Shown here one piece after another: positions 13,027-20,392 of a stretch of 33,220 bases of DNA. The number at the start of each line of letters is the position of its first letter. Within the stretch, counting starts at the first letter, position 1. The stretch is from a virus, in IMG/VR virus record IMGVR_UViG_3300046028_001730, positions 1-33,220 of that record; one strand, given 5' to 3'. A program made the translations under genes and the position numbers. Under the pieces are notes generated by a model. It was not told the DNA's origin and made no database searches. It saw only the letters and a list, made by a program, of their open reading frames with translations.

Positions 13027-13590
13027 ATGTCGAACACTGTTAATGCACCATTCGGGCTGCGTCCCGTTTACCACCCAAGTGGTTTCGTGCGTCCGCAGGC
13101 TTTTACAATGACTGATAGCTACAATACGACAATATTGCAGAATCAGCCTGTGAAACTCTCTGCTGACGGCGTAATCGTACCAGCAGCAATTGGTGATGCG
13201 TTTATTGGTACCTTCCAAGGTATTGAATTCACCGACTCTGACGGTCGTCGTCGCGTATCCAATAAGCACATTGCAAACAATGTGGCTACAAACATTATTG
13301 CCTACGCAACTTCTGACCCGTTGATTGTGTATGAAATTCAATCAAACGCTGCTATCAACGTAACCAATATTAGCAATCAGTTCAACACAGGTACGATTAC
13401 CGATGGCTCTACAGTCACTGGTCTGAGCGCTGTTGTTCTGGATGTTTCTACTGTCACTACAACAGGTAGCGCACAATTGCGTCTGATCGGTATCACACCC
13501 GGCCCAGATAACGCATTCGGTGATACTTATGTGATCTGCCAAGTTGAGATCTCTGAGCATCAGTATGTAGCCGACAAAGTCGCATTCTAA
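13027..13590 (+). CDS. Virion structural protein, putative head decoration protein
   Basis: The ATG at 13027 follows AAGGAAATATT. The 187-residue protein is beta-rich with few charged residues: NAPFGLRPVYHPSG near the start, IGTFQGIEFTDSDGRRRVSN in the middle, ISEHQYVADKVAF at the end. I recall this arrangement from proteins directly upstream of major capsid genes in uncultured podovirus-like phages, where a cement or decoration role is likely. It could instead be another minor head protein. It shares a transcription unit with the major capsid gene. Confidence 0.7.
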   Translation: MSNTVNAPFGLRPVYHPSGFVRPQAFTMTDSYNTTILQNQPVKLSADGVIVPAAIGDAFIGTFQGIEFTDSDGRRRVSNKHIANNVATNIIAYATSDPLIVYEIQSNAAINVTNISNQFNTGTITDGSTVTGLSAVVLDVSTVTTTGSAQLRLIGITPGPDNAFGDTYVICQVEISEHQYVADKVAF

Positions 13591-13602
13591 GGAGAGCGGA
13601 TC

Positions 13603-14634
13603 ATGAATAAATTTATCTCTACCGCGCTTTCCAAAGTTAGCGGCTTTTTCAAAGACTTAGCACATCGTTTTCATGATTCTACATTTGACCTTATGGTCAG
13701 ATGTGGTCTTATCATGTGCGCTGTGCCAATGCGTTCCACCGACTTCCGCTCGATTGTTGAGCCGATCCTGAACGAAGAGTTCGACGGTATCTACGATCAA
13801 CGCGCAGACGAATGGAAACAAGTCTTCACGCAGCGTAATGGTATTCCTCGTAACTACCATGAAGAGCCAGTGCTGTTTGGCTTTGGTGCTGCGCCGGAAC
13901 TGCCTGACGGTATGCCAGTGACGTATCAGGCTGGTGGTGTTCTGTTTAACGCACGTTACGTCTACAAAGTTTTTGGCCTTGCATTTGCTCTGACCAAAGT
14001 CCTCGTAGAAGACGGCGACCATATCTCTATCGGTCAGACCTATGCCAAGCACTTGGCTCAGTCGCTGATTGAGACTAAGGAAACCCTGTGCGCTAACATC
14101 CTGAACCGTTCTTTTACTGGCGGCGTTTATGCTGGTGGTGACGGCGTAGCTCTGGTTGCTACTAACCACCCAATTGCTTCTGGTACGTTCTCGAACCAGT
14201 TGACCACTCCTGCGGCTCTGTCGCAGACCTCGCTTGAGCAGATCTTGATTCAGATCCGCAACGCTGTTGACAACAACGGCAAGCGTATTCGTCTGACTCC
14301 TGAGAAGCTGGTTGTCAGCCCGTCGAACGTCTTCCAAGCAGAAGTTCTGCTGAAGTCGGTTCTGCGTACTGGTAACGCCAACAACGACATCAACCCAGTC
14401 AAGTCGATGGGTATGCTCGGTGGCGGTCAAGCTAACCTGTCCCGTCTGACTTCGACTACCGCTTGGTGGATCAAGACTGACGCTAAGGTCGGTCTGCAAC
14501 TGATGATGCGTCGTGCGCTTGAGAAATCGATGGAAGGTGATTTCGAGACCGATTCGATGCGTTACAAGGCAACTGAGCGTTACATTCCGGGTTGGACTGA
14601 TCCTCGTACCGTTTACGGTACTGCGGGCATCTAA
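13603..14634 (+). CDS. Major capsid protein
   Basis: The 343-residue product contains SIVEPILNEEFDGIYDQRAD, YHEEPVLFGFGAAPELPDGM, RYVYKVFGLAFALTKVLVED and HLAQSLIETKETLCANILNR, which I recognise from major capsid proteins of environmental podo-like phages, thought to have the HK97 fold. ATG 13603 has the strong site AAGGAGAGCGGATC. An ATG at residue 43 would match where the family pattern begins but has no ribosome binding site, so the first 42 amphipathic residues are probably real. The gene is followed by an intrinsic terminator, which fits high, separately controlled expression. Confidence 0.85.
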   Translation: MNKFISTALSKVSGFFKDLAHRFHDSTFDLMVRCGLIMCAVPMRSTDFRSIVEPILNEEFDGIYDQRADEWKQVFTQRNGIPRNYHEEPVLFGFGAAPELPDGMPVTYQAGGVLFNARYVYKVFGLAFALTKVLVEDGDHISIGQTYAKHLAQSLIETKETLCANILNRSFTGGVYAGGDGVALVATNHPIASGTFSNQLTTPAALSQTSLEQILIQIRNAVDNNGKRIRLTPEKLVVSPSNVFQAEVLLKSVLRTGNANNDINPVKSMGMLGGGQANLSRLTSTTAWWIKTDAKVGLQLMMRRALEKSMEGDFETDSMRYKATERYIPGWTDPRTVYGTAGI

Positions 14635-14642
14635 TCAACCTG

Positions 14643-14672
14643 CCGGGGGCTTAATCGCCCTCGGCGTCTTTT
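14643..14672 (+). terminator. Intrinsic terminator after the major capsid gene
   Basis: CCGGGGGC (14643-14650) pairs with GCCCTCGG (14657-14664), one G-U pair, around a TTAATC loop, followed by CGTCTTTT. It lies 8 bases after the capsid stop. Partial read-through would supply the downstream genes at lower levels. Confidence 0.8.
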
Positions 14673-14684
14673 AAGGAGAACGGA

Positions 14685-15143
14685 ATGTCTACGCCAAGCC
14701 TATCGCATACTTACTTTGGTTCTGCGTTGACTGCTGGCTCTGCACTCACTGAAGCCGCCAATGGTGGCTATGTGGTGTTGAATCAGTTTGCAACGCTTAC
14801 ATCCGTTTCAGCAGGCACTGCTGTTGATGCAACAATTACAATCCCTCAGAATTGCGCAATTCTGGGATTTGTTCTTGATACATTGACTGCTCCCGTGGCT
14901 GGCGCTGGAACGGCAACAACTGCACCAATCAGAATTGGTACATCTGCTGGTGGTCAGCAGTATGTGTCTGACACTGATTGCTTTACTGGCGGTCGTACTG
15001 GCATCACCTTCACGGCGGCGCAAGTCACGGCAATGTCCAGCACTGGCACCAATACCTCTGTTAACGTCCGACTTGATCCTGACGGAACAATTTTGACCAC
15101 ACAGGGTGTATTTAGGGTCGCTGTTAGCTACATTATGTTGTAA
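14685..15143 (+). CDS. Putative virion structural protein, 152 aa
   Basis: The ATG at 14685 follows AAGGAGAACGGA. The product is Ser/Thr/Ala/Gly-rich and beta-rich with very low charge (ATITIPQNCAILGFVLDTLT, IRIGTSAGGQQYVSD, VNVRLDPDGTILTTQGVFRV). This composition is typical of phage head-decoration or head-fibre proteins. It forms its own unit between two terminators, which suggests tuned expression of a virion component. The exact role is unknown. Confidence 0.65.
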   Translation: MSTPSLSHTYFGSALTAGSALTEAANGGYVVLNQFATLTSVSAGTAVDATITIPQNCAILGFVLDTLTAPVAGAGTATTAPIRIGTSAGGQQYVSDTDCFTGGRTGITFTAAQVTAMSSTGTNTSVNVRLDPDGTILTTQGVFRVAVSYIML

Positions 15144-15147
15144 CAGG

Positions 15148-15174
15148 AGGGGGAGTTCGCTCCCCTTCTTTTTT
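15148..15174 (+). terminator. Strong intrinsic terminator with UUCG loop
   Basis: AGGGGGAG (15148-15155) pairs with CTCCCCTT (15160-15167) around a TTCG tetraloop, an especially stable hairpin, and TCTTTTTT follows to 15174. It begins 5 bases after the stop of the 14685 gene and is the clearest terminator in the window. Confidence 0.9.
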
Positions 15175-15185
15175 AGGAGCTATTA

Positions 15186-15584
15186 ATGCCAAACGTACTC
15201 ACAAGCCAAACCATCCTTGATGGAGAGCGTTTGGCTATTATTAAAGTTACTGGTCTGGTTGATACCGTAGAAACAAATGTAGTTAAAGTCGATGTATCTA
15301 CCCTGAACCCTCAAGGCGCATTGGCCTGTACTGGGTGTAAGTTAAATAGAATCTGGTCACAAACTCACGGGTTACAGGTTGAGATGTTATGGGCTGCTAC
15401 AACTCCAGTTATGATTGTTACGATTCCTCAAAACTCTAATTATTTAATGGATTACAGTATGTTTGGTGGCATACCAAACAATTCTGGTGCTGGAAAGACT
15501 GGTGATATTACATTCACCACACAAGATGTGTCTGCTGGCGATTCTTACTCAATCGTAATGGAAGTCATTAAGACTTACGGCTGA
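15186..15584 (+). CDS. Putative virion structural protein, 132 aa
   Basis: The ATG at 15186 follows TAGGAGCTATTA, which overlaps the end of the terminator tract. The protein is beta-rich with low charge. It has a C-x2-C pair (ACTGCKL near residue 48) and a hydrophobic central stretch (VEMLWAATTPVMIVTIPQNS). It resembles small virion proteins near capsid genes, but no family is recognised. The next gene starts only 2 bases after its stop. Confidence 0.6.
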   Translation: MPNVLTSQTILDGERLAIIKVTGLVDTVETNVVKVDVSTLNPQGALACTGCKLNRIWSQTHGLQVEMLWAATTPVMIVTIPQNSNYLMDYSMFGGIPNNSGAGKTGDITFTTQDVSAGDSYSIVMEVIKTYG

Positions 15585-15586
15585 TC

Positions 15587-17596
15587 ATGGCTTATATAAC
15601 CATCCCAGCACTGCCACTAGGCACCGCGCTTAGTGGCTTAGAGATGTTTGAGTCGGTTCAGTCATCTATATCTGTTCGCCTGACTGCAAACCAAATCAAG
15701 GCATTTGCTTCGTCAACGCCCTCACTTACCGTGGCTGACGCTGCAACCAATACGGTTTCTACTGCCGCGACTTTGCTGCACACGACTACCGGCACACCCG
15801 CCGCTGGTTTTGGTACAGGGCTTGATTTCTCCGCTGAGGTCAACTCAAACACCAATTTTGTTGGGTCGCAAATACAGGCAGTAACGACAGACGTTGGCAT
15901 CGGCACAGAGACGTTTGCTCTGGCCTTCCGCCTGATGAATTTAAACGTTCTATCAGAGGTTGCCAGATTTACCGCAAATAAGAGACTTGGTGTTGGAACA
16001 TCGACTCCTGCTGTAACTGTCCATGCCCTCGTTGATGACGCAAACAATAGTGGCGTCACAAGGACGCTTCAATTAACTCACACAACGACTGGCGTTCCGG
16101 GCAACAACATCGGGACAGGTATTGCGTTTGAGGTTGAGACATCTGCCACCAATAATGAGCTTGGCGCTGCAATTGACGCTATTGCGTTTGATACCTTGGC
16201 TACAGCAGAGGATTTTGATCTTGCGTTTAGTCTGATGACTAATGGCGCTGCGATTGCCGAGGTCATGAGATTGAAGAGTACGGGCAGGCTTGGTCTAAAC
16301 ACCAGCACACCCGGAGCGACGTTTGAAGCTGTAACGAATGATGCAAACAATAATGCTGCCGTTACAGTAGCTAGGTTTACCCACACAACAACCTCTGCTC
16401 CCTCTGTTGGGATAGGTACTGCGATTGATCTCGTCACCGAAACTTCGGCTGGCAACAACGAGATCGGTGCTGCAATTTACACGCAATCTACAAATATTGC
16501 GGCGGGCTTAGAAGATTTTGATTTGGCCTTCGCTGTGATGCAAAACGGCATCGCAGGGGTTGAGGTTTGCCGAATCACAAGCGACCTTCGTTTCGGTATT
16601 AATACATCGCTGCCGCAAACAAGTCTACACGCCGTAACCAGTGACGGCGCTACTAGCACAGTCACTGCTGTCCAGCGGCTGACTCATACTTCAAGCGGCA
16701 TTCCGGCGATAGGTTTTGGTACTGGCTTGGAGTTTGAGGCTGAGACAGCGGTCTCTAATTTTGAGGTTGGCGCGACCGTCAATGCGGTAATTGCCGACCC
16801 CGCTGCCGGTGCCGAGGACTTTAACCTTATCATCTCTACGATGACGGCTGGCGCGGCTGCAAACGAAAAGCTGCGTATTGGCGAAGTTGTTTATACGCCG
16901 CAACCATTTGGCGCTGGAACGGTTCCAGATGCCACTGCGTGGATTCATGCTGGCGCAGGCACGACAACGGTCGCAGCGGCTGATTTCGACCCCGGTACAC
17001 TGCTGACGACGCCGTTCCAAGGTGCGGTGGAGTACGAGGGAAGATCCCTGTATTTCACGCCGACTGGTACGCAACGAGCAGTTGTGCAGGCGATGCAGGT
17101 TTTTCAATTAAATGCAAACTCTCCGGGTGATGGCGCGGTAATCACAATTCAACCGTTTTTCCCTAAAGCAGCAACCGTTCAAGCTGGCACTAGGTATGAG
17201 TATGAGCTAATAGCGGTGGTTGCTAACACCGCACTCAGTGCAAAAAGTTTGCAATACGCGCTAGGCGGTACTGCAACGCTTCTTGCTCATGACTATATGG
17301 TTCAATCATTCTTTGCTGCTGCTACAACGACAGTGACAGCAGAAAACATGATGAGAAACGCGATCACGGGTGGTTTTTCTACCTTGGTGACGGTAACTGC
17401 CGCTTCTGGTGCTGCTGCCGGATCGTTTACCGTCAGAATTCGTGGTTCATTTGATGTAAGCGTCGCAGGTACGGTTAATTTTTCGTTTGGGTTAACTGCG
17501 GTCGGTACATCGGTCACTATTGCAAGCGGATCTCAAGTTGCATTGTGGCCTATTGGCGCTGGAAACGTACAAACCGAGATTGGTAACTGGGTTTAA
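15587..17596 (+). CDS. Repetitive virion appendage protein (fibre or spike), 669 aa
   Basis: The first 40 residues (TIPALPLGTALSGLEMFESV, then VRLTANQIKAF) match a common phage N-terminal anchoring pattern used by tail fibres and spikes. Residues about 42-440 hold four repeats of about 100 residues, each with TSTP-like starts, a THTTTG-x-P-x-x-x-G-x-G segment, ET-x-x-x-N-N-E-x-G-A and EDFDLAF. The C-terminal 230 residues are non-repetitive, beta-rich and may form the receptor-binding tip. There is no S74 chaperone domain here. It is probably a trimeric fibre; a decoration fibre on the head is the alternative, given its position near capsid genes. Confidence 0.7.
   Translation: MAYITIPALPLGTALSGLEMFESVQSSISVRLTANQIKAFASSTPSLTVADAATNTVSTAATLLHTTTGTPAAGFGTGLDFSAEVNSNTNFVGSQIQAVTTDVGIGTETFALAFRLMNLNVLSEVARFTANKRLGVGTSTPAVTVHALVDDANNSGVTRTLQLTHTTTGVPGNNIGTGIAFEVETSATNNELGAAIDAIAFDTLATAEDFDLAFSLMTNGAAIAEVMRLKSTGRLGLNTSTPGATFEAVTNDANNNAAVTVARFTHTTTSAPSVGIGTAIDLVTETSAGNNEIGAAIYTQSTNIAAGLEDFDLAFAVMQNGIAGVEVCRITSDLRFGINTSLPQTSLHAVTSDGATSTVTAVQRLTHTSSGIPAIGFGTGLEFEAETAVSNFEVGATVNAVIADPAAGAEDFNLIISTMTAGAAANEKLRIGEVVYTPQPFGAGTVPDATAWIHAGAGTTTVAAADFDPGTLLTTPFQGAVEYEGRSLYFTPTGTQRAVVQAMQVFQLNANSPGDGAVITIQPFFPKAATVQAGTRYEYELIAVVANTALSAKSLQYALGGTATLLAHDYMVQSFFAAATTTVTAENMMRNAITGGFSTLVTVTAASGAAAGSFTVRIRGSFDVSVAGTVNFSFGLTAVGTSVTIASGSQVALWPIGAGNVQTEIGNWV
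15710..16907 (+). repeat. Four ~300-bp repeats within the 669-aa appendage gene
   Basis: Units begin near residues 42, 138, 239 and 340 of the protein. The last three starts are separated by exactly 101 codons (303 bases: 15998, 16301, 16604). The protein pattern is kept, but the DNA has diverged, so the duplications are old. Confidence 0.75.
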
Positions 17597-17598
17597 TT

Positions 17599-17898
17599 AT
17601 GGCGATCATTAAAGGTTGGCATTTTGCAAAGGGCGGTCAGGTTAACTTGACTGCCAAGCACAAAAACCCAGAAGGCGGGTTGAGCCAAGCTGGTCGTGAC
17701 GCTTACAATCGTGCTACTGGCAGCAATTTAAAGCCTCCAGTGTCTAAAGATGCTGCTGCAAAAAGCCCCGCCAAGGCTGCAAGGCGTAGCTCGTTCTGCT
17801 CGCGCATGGAGGGCATGAAGTCTAAGCTGACTTCGGCTAAGACGGCGCGTGACCCCGACTCTCGTATTAACAAAGCACTGCGGAAATGGGACTGCTGA
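17599..17898 (+). CDS. Small basic protein (KNPEGGL type), 99 aa
   Basis: It starts 2 bases after the previous stop. The protein has KHKNPEGGLSQAGRDAYNRA followed by TGSNLKPPVSK, then a Lys/Arg-rich centre and RRSSFCSRMEGMKSKLTSAK, ending RKWDC. I recall this arrangement as a conserved domain of unknown function (DUF6321 type) in environmental phages. The spacing of basic residues and lone Cys residues suggests nucleic acid binding, but no activity is known. It starts a run of three basic proteins and may be a virion component. Confidence 0.7.
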   Translation: MAIIKGWHFAKGGQVNLTAKHKNPEGGLSQAGRDAYNRATGSNLKPPVSKDAAAKSPAKAARRSSFCSRMEGMKSKLTSAKTARDPDSRINKALRKWDC

Positions 17899-17899
17899 C

Positions 17900-18103
17900 A
17901 TGATCGGACAGAAAATGGCGTTTAAAAAGGGCGGCAAGGTCAAGGCACCTTGGGATAAACCCCGTCCTGATGACCTGCCGAAGCCTAAAAAGCTCTCGTC
18001 GGGACAGAAATCGGCTGCAAAGAAGGCTGCAAAAGCCGCTGGAAGACCATACCCAAACCTTATAGACAATATGCGCATGGCGCAGAAGGGTAAGAAATCA
18101 TGA
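17900..18103 (+). CDS. Very basic small protein, 67 aa
   Basis: ATG 17900 is one base after the preceding stop; ATG 17915 (MAFKKGGKVK) is an alternative start. The product is about one quarter Lys/Arg, with FKKGGKVK and a histone-H1-like run of Lys and Ala (SAAKKAAKAAGRPYPN). It ends in an ATGA overlap with the next gene. It probably binds DNA or RNA through charge. Function unknown. Confidence 0.6.
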   Translation: MIGQKMAFKKGGKVKAPWDKPRPDDLPKPKKLSSGQKSAAKKAAKAAGRPYPNLIDNMRMAQKGKKS

Positions 18104-19110
18104 GCAAACTCAAATACGGTGAGTTTTCCTTCCCAGCACCCAAGGCTCGCCCGACAGTTGGTGGCTACGCTCGCGGCGGCAAGGCTGAGACCAAGGGTCA
18201 GGCTAAAATTTCCAAGGAAAGCGTAAAATCCGCAAAATTGGTTGGAATGAAGCGCGAACCAGAGGCAATTGTCAAAAAAGAGATTGCTTTGCTCAAAAAA
18301 GCGGGCGCTCCTGCCAAAATCATCAAGCACGAAGAGCGTGAGATGACATTGCCCAGCGGCATGAAGAAGGGCGGTAAGACTGGCTACGCCAACGGCGGCG
18401 AAGTCAATAAGATGGTCAAAGAAAACGTCCGAGCCAAGGAAGCAACGCCCGGAAAACGTGGCGCTGGTCAGATGACCGACCGTGAACGCCGCATGATGGA
18501 GCAGGCTCGCGGCGAGAAGATGGATCGCCAGATGCGTGACGCCGAGCGCCAGCACTATGAGCGTGAGCGGTCTGAAAACGAGGCTGACCGTAAGGCGGCA
18601 CAAGATGCGTTGATGTATATCCCGCGCAAGATTGGCGAGGGCGCTCGTTCTGCCTACGACTATGTAATGGGCAAAAAGAAGGGTGGCGCTGTCCACGAAG
18701 ACGTAGCAATGGACAAGAAGATCGTCAAGAAGGCTGTCCACAAGCATGAGGCTGCAATGCATCCCGGCAAGCCAATGACCAAGCTGAAGAAGGGTGGTAA
18801 GCCAGAAGGTTATTTTGTTGGCGGCAGAACGCCTATGCGCCCCCCGGCAAGGCCAGCAACACCTCCACTAACTTCAATGGCGACAGCGAAGCCAGCGGTA
18901 ACACCTGCGCCAGCGAAGCCAGTGACACCGGCTCCGGCTCCGGTAAAACCAGTGACACCGGCTCCGGCTCCGGTAAAGCCAGTAACGCCGCCACCGGCTC
19001 CGGCAAAACCAGTGACGCCACCCGCGCCAGTGAAGAAAATTGCAAATACGAGTGGCCTAGGCTTTAAAAAGGGCGGAGTGCCTGTTCATAAACGCACCTC
19101 TAAGTGCTGA
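18100..19110 (+). CDS. Large basic Gly-Lys and Pro-rich protein, 336 aa
   Basis: The protein carries repeated Gly-Gly-Lys motifs (ARGGK, KKGGK, YANGG, KKGGA, KKGGK, FKKGG) spread along its length. A charged helical region about residues 105-175 is rich in Arg, Glu and Met, and the Pro/Ala/Val/Thr region (about 265-310) consists of ten-residue tandem repeats. It ends with KKGGVPVHKRTSKC. I recognise the KKGG pattern from environmental phages but know of no function. The location among structural genes suggests a virion protein, perhaps packaged or ejected with DNA. It starts in an ATGA overlap with the preceding basic gene. Confidence 0.65.
   Translation: MSKLKYGEFSFPAPKARPTVGGYARGGKAETKGQAKISKESVKSAKLVGMKREPEAIVKKEIALLKKAGAPAKIIKHEEREMTLPSGMKKGGKTGYANGGEVNKMVKENVRAKEATPGKRGAGQMTDRERRMMEQARGEKMDRQMRDAERQHYERERSENEADRKAAQDALMYIPRKIGEGARSAYDYVMGKKKGGAVHEDVAMDKKIVKKAVHKHEAAMHPGKPMTKLKKGGKPEGYFVGGRTPMRPPARPATPPLTSMATAKPAVTPAPAKPVTPAPAPVKPVTPAPAPVKPVTPPPAPAKPVTPPAPVKKIANTSGLGFKKGGVPVHKRTSKC
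18892..19035 (+). repeat. 30-bp tandem repeats coding for Pro/Ala/Val/Thr units
   Basis: About five units lie in tandem. The copies at 18919-18948 and 18949-18978 are nearly identical; the unit before (27 bases) and the two after are diverged. Each codes for a ten-residue PVTPAPAPVK-like segment. The repeat length keeps the frame, so copy number can change without breaking the gene. Confidence 0.85.
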
Positions 19111-19178
19111 TTAGGCAATAAAATGTAGTCCATTGAGATCGCCAAGTTCCGGCGAACTGCGGCTTATAGGAGATAAAA

Positions 19179-20168
19179 GTGGCAGTTTCAGGAACAGTTT
19201 CTCAAACAGTTTTCAACACGCGCAAGGTCATTGATCATGCGTTCCGCAAATGCCGTGTCCCGCCCGAAATGGCGGGGGGCGAGCAGATGACGGTCGCTCA
19301 GGAATCTTTGTACCTGATCCTGTCAAGCCTTGCTAACCGTGGCATCCAACTCTGGTGCATTGAAAAGCTCATCCTGCCGCTATATGAGAATCAGGCGGCT
19401 GTCCCCGTGGGCAACGGCATCGTTGACCTGCTAAACACCAATTACCGCACCATCCAGTACCTGACGCCCGTTACAGAGACGGCGTTGGTGGATCGCGTCA
19501 CCTTCAACCTTGGCACCTCTGAGATCGTCACTACGGTCGGGATTAACTGGCTGGGTGCGTCGGTAGCGTTCAACTTGCAAATCAGCCCGGACAATGTGGT
19601 TTGGACAACGGTCAAAAGCGTTTCAGATCCGAATCAGAATATTGGCGAGTGGACTTGGGTGGACATTGATGGAAGCCTTGCCACGCAGTATTTCCGGGTA
19701 GTGGCTCCGGGCGGGCTACTTGATCAGGATACGGTTCTGGTCGGTAACACCCCGAACGAGATCGTCATGGCGCGTCTGAACCGCGACAGCTACTCTAACC
19801 TGCCGAACAAGACTTTTACTGGCAAGCCGCTCCAATTCTGGCTTGACCGTACCCTGAACGAGCCTGTGATGTACATCTGGCCTGTCCCAAACCCGTCTCA
19901 GGCGCTCGGGCAGGTGGTGACCTATGTGAAGCGGTACATCATGGATGTCGGCTCCTTGACGCAGGAAATCGAGGTGCCGCAGCGGTGGTACGAGGCGATT
20001 GTCTACCTGCTGGCTGCGCGACTGGCGGAGGAGCTTCCGCAGGTCGAGCCGGGATATGTTCAGGTTCTTGATCAGAAGGCGCTCCGCGCATTGAGTGAGG
20101 CGGAGATGGAGGAGAGAGACAACTCTCCGATTTATTTCACCCCAAATATTTCTATTTACACACGATGA
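19179..20168 (+). CDS. Putative head-tail connector with inserted beta-sandwich domain
   Basis: The 329-residue protein starts at GTG 19179 after TAGGAGATAAAA. The N-terminal part (VIDHAFRKCRVPPEMAGGEQ, then LILSSLANRGIQLWCIEKLI) and the C-terminal part (PQRWYEAIVYLLAARLAEEL) form a split helical core, which resembles P22 gp4-like or gp6-like adaptors below the portal. Between about residues 95 and 195 lies a beta-rich insert with SPDNVVWTTVKSV and ATQYFRVVA, a pattern I associate with discoidin-like carbohydrate-binding folds. The connector role is inferred from pattern and context. The 68-base gap before it has a small hairpin but no clear promoter. Confidence 0.6.
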   Translation: MAVSGTVSQTVFNTRKVIDHAFRKCRVPPEMAGGEQMTVAQESLYLILSSLANRGIQLWCIEKLILPLYENQAAVPVGNGIVDLLNTNYRTIQYLTPVTETALVDRVTFNLGTSEIVTTVGINWLGASVAFNLQISPDNVVWTTVKSVSDPNQNIGEWTWVDIDGSLATQYFRVVAPGGLLDQDTVLVGNTPNEIVMARLNRDSYSNLPNKTFTGKPLQFWLDRTLNEPVMYIWPVPNPSQALGQVVTYVKRYIMDVGSLTQEIEVPQRWYEAIVYLLAARLAEELPQVEPGYVQVLDQKALRALSEAEMEERDNSPIYFTPNISIYTR

Positions 20169-20392
20169 GCATCTGGCTTGATCCTACGGGAAGATCGACT
20201 TACGGCATCGGCGTCTGCGACCGCTGCCGAATTAAAATGTCGCTTGATGAACTGTACTCAGACCCGAATAGTCCGGGGCTGCGGGTGTGCAGGTATGACC
20301 TCGATAATCTCGACCCATACCGACTGCCCGCAAGACAAACAGAAAATATTACTCTACCGTTCACGCGCCCAGATGCGCCTTTGGAGGCTTAA
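20165..20392 (+). CDS. Small zinc-knuckle-like phage protein, 75 aa
   Basis: It starts in an ATGA overlap with the connector gene. It contains C18-x2-C21 in GVCDRCRIKMSLDELYSD and VCRYDLDNLDPYRLPAR further on. From memory, relatives have a second complete C-x2-C pair at the latter place, whereas here only one cysteine remains, with Asp residues close by. Zinc binding may therefore be altered or lost. Relatives occur beside connector genes in environmental phages; function unknown. Confidence 0.7.
   Translation: MSIWLDPTGRSTYGIGVCDRCRIKMSLDELYSDPNSPGLRVCRYDLDNLDPYRLPARQTENITLPFTRPDAPLEA

Noticed and set aside
13657-14499. 280-codon minus-strand frame opposite the major capsid gene
   Set aside because: The sense strand is a clear capsid gene with ribosome binding site and terminator. 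The antisense product matches no family I know.
17728-18762. 344-codon reading frame on the minus strand
   Set aside because: It lies opposite three coupled, Lys-rich plus-strand genes with good overlaps. Antisense of Lys codons gives Leu/Phe codons, which creates long stop-free frames. It has no ribosome binding site or family likeness.
19139-19160. Small hairpin before the connector gene as a terminator
   Set aside because: The stem is only 5 bp (AGTTC/GAACT) and no T run follows.
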